From Bolinopsis microptera (lineage: Eukaryota; Ctenophora; Tentaculata; Lobata; Bolinopsidae), in the NCBI RefSeq assembly GCF_026151205.1, contig NW_026971792.1, positions 1-54,761 on the forward strand: 54,761 nt of DNA, in the 5' to 3' direction. Below, piece after piece: positions 48,774 to 54,761 of this stretch (the first letter of the stretch is position 1; each line of letters begins with the position of its first letter). A program made the translations under genes and the position numbers. The notes beneath the pieces were generated by a model. The model was not told the origin of the DNA and searched no databases. It saw only the letters and a list, made by a program, of their open reading frames with translations.

Positions 48774-51700
48774 ACACTAGAGGTTACACTAGGATGCCTA
48801 GGAGGTACAACTAGAGGTACACTGGATGCTGAACTAGGAGGTACACTAGAGGTACACTAGAGGTACACTAGAGGTGCACCAGGATGGGCACCGAGTAGGT
48901 ACACTAGAGGTACACTAAGGAGGTGCACTAGAGGTACACTAGGAGGTTACACTAGGAGGTGCACTAGAGGTACACCTAGGAGGTACACTAGGAGGTACAC
49001 TAGGAAGGTTCACCAGGAGGATCACTAGGAGGTACAACTAGGAGGTTAACCTAGGAGGTTACTAGGAGGTGTACACTAGGAGCGTACATCAAGGAGTTGC
49101 ATCTAGAGGTACACTAGGAGTACACAAGAGGTACACTAGGAAGGTGCACCAGGAGGGCACAGGAGGTACAACTAGGAGGTCACTAGGAGGTGCCACTAGG
49201 AGGTACAACTAGAGGTACTCAAGAGGTGCACTAGGAGGTACTCTAGAGGTATAAAAAACAACTAGGGAGGTACACTATGAGTGGCACCATTAGGGGCACT
49301 AGGAGGTACACTAGATGTACACTAGGAGGTGCACTATTAGGTCACAGGAGGTACACTAGGAGGTGCACTAGAGGTACACTAGTAGGTACACTAGGAAGGT
49401 ACTCTAGGAGGTGCACCAGAGGGGCACTAGGAGGTACACTAGGAGGTACACTAGGAGAGATGTCACTAGAGGTACACTAGGAGGTACACTAAGGTGCACT
49501 AGGAGGTACACTAGGGAGAACACTAGGAGGTACACACTAGTAGGTGCACCATTATGGCACTAGGAGGTACACTCTAGGAGGTACACTAGGAGGTGCACTA
49601 GGGGTTAACACTAGAGGTACACTAGTAATGGTGCACTAGGAGGTACACTAGAGGTACCCAGGAGGTACACTAGGAGGTGCCCAGGAGGGGCACTAAGGTA
49701 CACTAGGAGGTACACTAGGAGGTGCACTAGGAGGTAACCCTAGAGGTACACTAGGAGGTGCACTAGGAGTACCCAGGAGGTACACTAGAGGTACAACTAG
49801 AGGTGCCCCAAGGGCACGAGGAGGTTACACTAGGAGGTACACTAGGAGGTGCACTAGGCAGTACACTAGGAGGTACACTAGAGGTGCACTAGGAGGATAC
49901 ACTAGGAGGTACACTAGGAGTACACTAGGAGGTGCACCAGGAGGGCACTAGGAGGTACACCTAGGAGGACACTAGGAGGAGCACTAGAGTACACTAGGAG
50001 GTACACCTAGGTATGTGCACTAGGGGTACACTAGTAGGTACACTAGGAGGTACCCTGCAAGGAGTGTTGCACCAGGAGGGGCACAAGAGTTACACTAAAG
50101 GTACACAGGAGTGCACAAGGAGTTAACACGATGGATGTACACTAGGAGGTTCAGCTAGAGAGGTACACTAGGAGGTACACTAGGATGTACACTAGGATTT
50201 GCAACAGGAGGGGCACTAGGAGGTACAAACTAGGAGGTACACAGGAGGTGCACTAGAGGTCCCTAGGAGGTACACTAGGAGGTGCACTCGGAGCGTTACA
50301 CTAGGAGGACACTAGGAAGGAACACTAGGAGGTGCAACAGGAGGGGCACTAAGGAGGTACACTAGGAGTTACACTAGGAGGTTGCACTAGGAGTACACTA
50401 GGAGGTACACTAAGGAGGTTGCACTAGGAGTGTAACACTAGGAGGTACACTAGGAGGTACACAAAGGGCACCAGGAGGGGCACTAGGAGGTACACCAGGA
50501 GGGACACTAGGAGGGTGCACTAGAGGTACACTAGAAGGTACACTAAGGAGGTGCACTAGGAGGTTACACTAGGAGGGTTTTGTTACACAAGGAGTTAACA
50601 CTAGGAGGTTGGCACCATGAGGGGCACTAGGAGGTACACTAGGAGGTACACTGGAGGTGGCACTAGAGTACACAATGAGGTACACTAGGAGGTGCACATG
50701 AGGTAAACTAGGAGGTACACAAAGGAAGGTACACTTAGGAGGTGCACCAGGAAGGGGCACTAGGGAGGTACACTTAGGAGTACACTAGGAGGTGAACTAG
50801 GAGTACACTAGAGGTACACTAGGGGTGCACTAGAGTACACTTAGGAGTTAACACAAGGATACAACTAGGAGGTTCACCAGAGGGGCACTAGTGCTCCACT
50901 AGGAGGTACACTAGGAGGTGCCCGAGGAGTACACTTGAGACAACTAGGATGTGCACTATAGTTAACACTAGAGGTACACTAGTGGAGGTACACTAGGAGG
51001 TGCACCAGCGGGGCCCTAGAGGTACACTAGGAGGTACACTAGGAGGGGTGCAACTAGGAGTTACACTAGGAGTACACTAAGGAGTTGCACTAGGAGGGTC
51101 CACTAGGAGTACACTCTGAGGTACACTAGGAGGTTCAACAGAGGGGCCACTAGGATTGTACACTAGGAAGGTACACTAGCGGTGCACAAGATGGTACACT
51201 AGGAGGGTGCACTAGGAGGAGCACGAGGAGGTACACGCTAGGAGTACACGGAGGTACACTATAGAGATGCACCAGAGGGGCCACAAGGAGGTACACTAGG
51301 AGGTACACTAGTTAGGTGCACTAGGAGGTACACTAGATTACACTAGGAGGTGCACTAGGAGGTACACTAGAGGTACACTAGAGGTACACTAGGAGGTGCA
51401 CCAGGAGGGGCACTAGAGGTACACTAGAGGTCCACAAGGCGGTGCACTAGGAGTACACATAGGAGGTACACTAGAGGTTGCACTATGAGGTACACTAGAG
51501 GTACACTAGGAATGGGACACTAGGAGGTGCCCCAGAGGGGCACAGGAGGTACACTAGGAGTACACTAGGAGGTGCACTAGGAGTACACTAGGAGGTTACA
51601 CAGAGTGCACTAGAGGTACACTAGGAGGTACACTAGGAGTACACTAGGAGGTGCACAGGAGGGGCACTAGGAGGTACACCAGGATGTACACAAGGAGGTG

Positions 51701-53135
51701 CTACAATGTGGTATACACTAGGAGTACACTAGGAGGTTGCAACTAGGAGGTACACACAAGGAGGTACAACTAGAGTACACTAGGATGGTCACCAGGAGGG
51801 GCACTAGGAGTACACTAGGAGGTACATAGGAGGTGCACTAGGAGTTACACTAGAGGTACACACTATGAGGTGCACTAGGAGTACACTTAGGAGTACACTA
51901 GGAGGTTACACTAGGGAGGTGCACCAGGAGGGGCACTAGTAGGTCCCTAGAGAGGTACACTAGAGGTGCACTAGGAGGTACACTAGGAGTGTACACTAGG
52001 AGGTGCCCTAGAGGAACACTAGGAGGTACACTAGGAGGTACACTAGGAGGTTCACCAGGAGGGGCCTAGGAGGTACACTAGGAGGTACACTAGGAGGTGC
52101 AACTAGGAGGGTACACTAGGAGTACACTAGGAGGTGCACAAGGAGGTTACACTAGGAGGTAACACTAGGTGTACACTAGGAGGTGCACCAGGAGGGCACT
52201 AGGAGGTACACTAGGAGGAACACTAGGTAGGGGGTGCACTAGGAGGTACAACTAGGTGGTACACTAGGAGGTGCACTAGGAGGCACGACTAGGAGTAGAG
52301 GTACCCTAGGAGGTACACTAGGAGGTGCACCAGGAGGGGCACTAGGATGGTACCTAGGAGGTACACTTGGAGGTGCACTAGGAGGTACACTAGGAGGTAC
52401 ACAAGAGGTCACTAGGAGGTCTAACCACTAGAGGTACACTAGGAGTACTCTAGGAGGAGCACCAGGAGGGGCACTAGGAGTACACAGGAGGAGGTACACT
52501 AGAGGTGCACTAGAGGGTACACTAGGAGGTACACTAAGGAGGTGCACTAGGAGGTACACTAGGAGGTACACTATTGTGTACACTAGAGGTTCAACCAGGA
52601 GGGGCACAAGGAAGTACACTAGGAGGTAAACTAGGAAAGGTGCACAAGGGAGGTACACTAGGAGGAACACTAGGGGAGGTGCACAAGGAGGTACACTAGG
52701 AGGTACACTAGAGAGTACCTAGGAGGAGCACCAGGAGGGGGCACTATGAAGTACACTGGAGGTACACTAGTAGTGCACTAGGAGGTACTCTAGGATGTAC
52801 ACTAGTGAGGTGCACTAGGAGTACACTAGGAGGGTACAACAAGGAGGTCACTAGGAGGTGCAAACCCAGAGGGGCACTAGGAGTACTACTAGGAGGTACA
52901 CTAGGCGGTGCACTAGGAGTACACCTAGGAGTAACTAGGAGGTGCACTAGGAGGTACACTAGAGTACACTAGGAGGTTACACTAGTGAGGTGTCACCAGG
53001 AGGTGCACAGGAGGTACAACTAGAGGACACTAGTAGGTTGCACTAGGAGGTACACTAGGAGGTACACTAGGAGGTGCACTAGGGTCACCTAGGAGGTACA
53101 CTAGGAGGTACACTAGGAGGTGCACCAGAGGGCAC

Positions 53136-53796
53136 ACTTTTGGGGGGAAACCCCCCAGAGGGGGATTTAGGGGGGACAATTAGGGGGGGGAAACTAGGGG
53201 GGGAATAGAGGGGGGACACAGGGGGGGGACACTAGGGGGGGGGGGGGGACACTAGGGAGGGGGGGGGGGGGGACACTGAGGGGGAACCCCCCCCGGGGGA
53301 CACTGGGGGGGGGGGGGGCTGAGGGGGAAAAAATTGGGGGGGGAAAACCTTAAGGGGGGGGGGGCACTAGGGGGGGGAAAAACAAGGGAAGGGGGGACAA
53401 CAGGGAGGGGGAAAAACCACTAGGGGGGGGACCAAAACCAGAGGGGGACCACTAGAGGAAAAAAACGCTAGTGGGGGGAACAGGTAGGGAGGGGGGACCC
53501 AACTTAAGGGGGGGGGGGCCAACTAGAGGGGGGGGGGGCAACTAGTTGGGGGGCCCCACTAGAGGGGGGGGACATAGGAGGGGGACACTAGAGGGGGATA
53601 CTAGGGAAAGGGGGGGGTGGGGGGACCAAATAAGGGGGGGGGGCACTAGAGGGGAAATGAGGCAACAAAGGGGGGGGACCACTATAGAGGGGGGGGGGGG
53701 GACACTAAGAGGGGGGAACCAAAGGGCTAGGGGGGGGACCCCTAGGGGGACAAACAAAGGGGGGACAAACAGGGGGGGGGACCATAGAGATAATTT
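53136..53796. repeat. G-inflated, decayed end of the 12-bp array
   Basis: Blocks of GACACTAG, CACTAG and AACTAG are separated by 5 to 14 G residues, with short A and C runs. CACTAG is the conserved part of the 12-bp unit, so this continues the array with GGAGG segments expanded into long G runs. The change is abrupt at about 53136 (CACTTTTGGGGGG). Frames of about 90 residues on both strands near 53545-53815 come only from the G/C bias. It may be a diverged array edge or base-calling failure. Confidence 0.75.
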
Positions 53797-54761
53797 GGGG
53801 AAAAACCCCTTCAAATGAGCGGTTTTTTAAAAAATTTTAAGAAAAACCATTGTGGTTGGTGAAAAATATTAGCCGGAATTAACTAAGCCAAGGGAGGGCC
53901 CTTTTCTTGCTTTTACTTGGTTCAAATTTCAAGTCTTCTTTAAAATCTACCCCCCCTCCCCACCCCTCAAAACCCCTCAAAACCCCTTCAAACCCCGGTA
54001 GTTTTTTCGCCTCCTTTCCCCAAATTTTACAAAAAGCCACTTGCTCCACGCAGGTCCCCGGTCCGTTGTAGTTGCCGTTTAAACCGGGGGGGGCAATGGG
54101 TTAGTGTTTAACCACTCTTTCACTGCCAAACTCGGGGACAATCCGCTTGCAGCACAGTCTTTCTATCCTGGAGGGGCGGATACCCTCCACCGGGGAGGTT
54201 TTCAAGAGGGCTTTCTGGGACCATTCTCCGTAATTGAACCCACTCTGAAAAAGGGAGTTAGTTATTTTAGGAAAGGTTTTATTATTGGGGACAAAAGGGA
54301 GCTGGGGGATTGGGACTGGATTGCTGGGGGGGGAAAGGTTTTTTTTAATTCGGTCATTTTTTCCCTGTTTAGATTAAGTTTAAATAAAGTGCCCAAAAAA
54401 CCCTAATTGTTGGGGACTAGATTTGTTCTAAAAAGGGCTTAAATTCTTTTAAATGGGAGGGGTCCGAAACGCTTACCTTTCACCAAAACCTCCACAGCAC
54501 AAAAGCCTTCTCTTCTCCTTATCCGGGGGGGCCCCCTTAACCACTTTGGAGGGGGGGGACCGTTTAGTAGAAGGGAAAACCCGGGTTATTTAACCCGGTT
54601 TCGGGGGGGTCCTGGGGGTTTTTCTTCCCGTCTCTCCACAGGCTAAAACTGGAACACGTTTTGGTAACAAATCTTTCCCCACGCTGAAGTTTTCTCCGTG
54701 TTATCGCTGGAGGGTAGGGACAATTAGGTTTTGGGGGGCCCCCCCTAGGTTTTGACCCCCT
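53797..54761. other. Non-repetitive flanking sequence, no recognised gene
   Basis: Mixed-composition sequence without the satellite units. It has many homopolymers that look over-called, such as G8 at 54086-54093 and 54326-54333 and T8 at 54339-54346. The longest + frame, 54104-54406, starts at GTG, has no recognisable domain and would shift with any homopolymer correction, so I do not call it. An AATAAA at about 54383-54388 is isolated and unsupported as a polyadenylation signal. This is the only part of the window likely to anchor the array to a genomic position. Confidence 0.7.
53950..53996. repeat. Short CCCCTCAAAA-type tandem repeat
   Basis: After a C-rich lead there are about three imperfect copies of CCCCTCAAAA, the last as CCCCTTCAAA, ending in CCCC. 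It is a small simple repeat within the unique flank. Confidence 0.7.

Larger units (their letters stand above)
20386..53135. repeat. 12-bp satellite in an 11-unit (about 132-bp) higher-order repeat
   Basis: The basic unit is GGTACACTAGGA (C). Three variants recur in fixed order: GGTGCACCAGGA (A), GGGGCACTAGGA (B) and GGTGCACTAGGA (D). The period reads A B C C D C C D C C C, 11 units or 132 bp if free of indels. I checked the order in full for periods starting near 20464, 20597, 20730, 24664, 25324 and 33384. Observed spacing is about 129-133 because indels are frequent. First and last A units lie near 20464 and 53119, which gives about 250 periods. Each C unit holds GTAC and CTAG; A and D hold GTGCA(C). 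Four of six frames lack stops, giving GTLG, YTRR, PSVP and LVYL repeat peptides wherever indels allow, up to 139 residues at 26926-27345. These are by-products, with no start-site context or non-repeat domain. Confidence 0.95.

Noticed and set aside
20386-53135. AGGAGG in nearly every unit, like a perfect bacterial ribosome binding site
   Set aside because: It is part of the repeat, occurs every 12 bases and is not followed by start codons with real genes.
20386-53135. CRISPR array
   Set aside because: The 132-bp period is built wholly from 12-bp sub-units, with no unique spacers between conserved repeats and no cas genes.
53542-53818. Overlapping 90-residue frames on both strands in the G-rich tail
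   Set aside because: Gly/Arg-rich on one strand and Pro/Leu-rich on the other, as expected from G/C runs. No coding signal.
53950-53996. CCCCAAAA-like ciliate telomere repeat
   Set aside because: The unit is CCCCTCAAAA, only about three imperfect copies, internal to the sequence.
54104-54406. 100-residue + frame in the unique flank
   Set aside because: It starts at GTG, has no recognisable family or motif, and runs through several suspect homopolymers that would shift the frame.

Overview
This window is almost entirely tandem-repeat (satellite or minisatellite) DNA. I find no credible gene, RNA gene, CRISPR array or mobile element. The repeat type, the very long arrays and the lack of coding sequence suggest a eukaryotic genome, but nothing here identifies the taxon. 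Dense single-base indels, inflated homopolymers (about 775 A, about 29 G) and abrupt quality changes suggest unpolished or poorly polished long-read sequence.

Layout: (1) 1-9708, a strongly degenerate array of a 13-bp unit GTACCTACCTAGA, mixed with a 12-bp form GTACCTACCTAA. (2) 9709-11070, the same array, mostly clean. (3) 11071-11293, an A-rich stretch in which the array decays. (4) 11294-12068, pure poly-A. (5) 12069-18145, a very homogeneous 13-bp array, including about 99 perfect copies in a row at 15828-17114. (6) 18146-20370, degenerate 13-bp array again. (7) about 20371-20385, a junction where the repeat strand flips. (8) 20386-53135, an array of 12-bp units based on GGTACACTAGGA, organised into an 11-unit, about 132-bp higher-order repeat present in roughly 250 copies, with a few short non-repeat islands. 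(9) 53136-53796, a G-inflated decayed continuation. (10) 53797-54761, non-repetitive flank with nothing recognisable.

The two arrays are related. The reverse complement of the 13-bp unit, rotated, reads GGTACTCTAGGTA; the 12-bp unit is GGTACACTAGGA. They differ by one substitution and one inserted base and share a core GTAC-W-CTAG. A few 13-bp units even carry CCTAGTGTACC, the exact reverse complement of the 12-bp core. The window therefore looks like one satellite family present in two diverged sub-families of opposite orientation, meeting near 20375.

The open reading frames in the repeats are by-products. Twelve is divisible by three, and four of the six frames of the 12-bp unit contain no stop, so indel-free stretches give low-complexity tetrapeptide repeats (GTLG, YTRR, PSVP, LVYL). 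I annotate none of them as genes.
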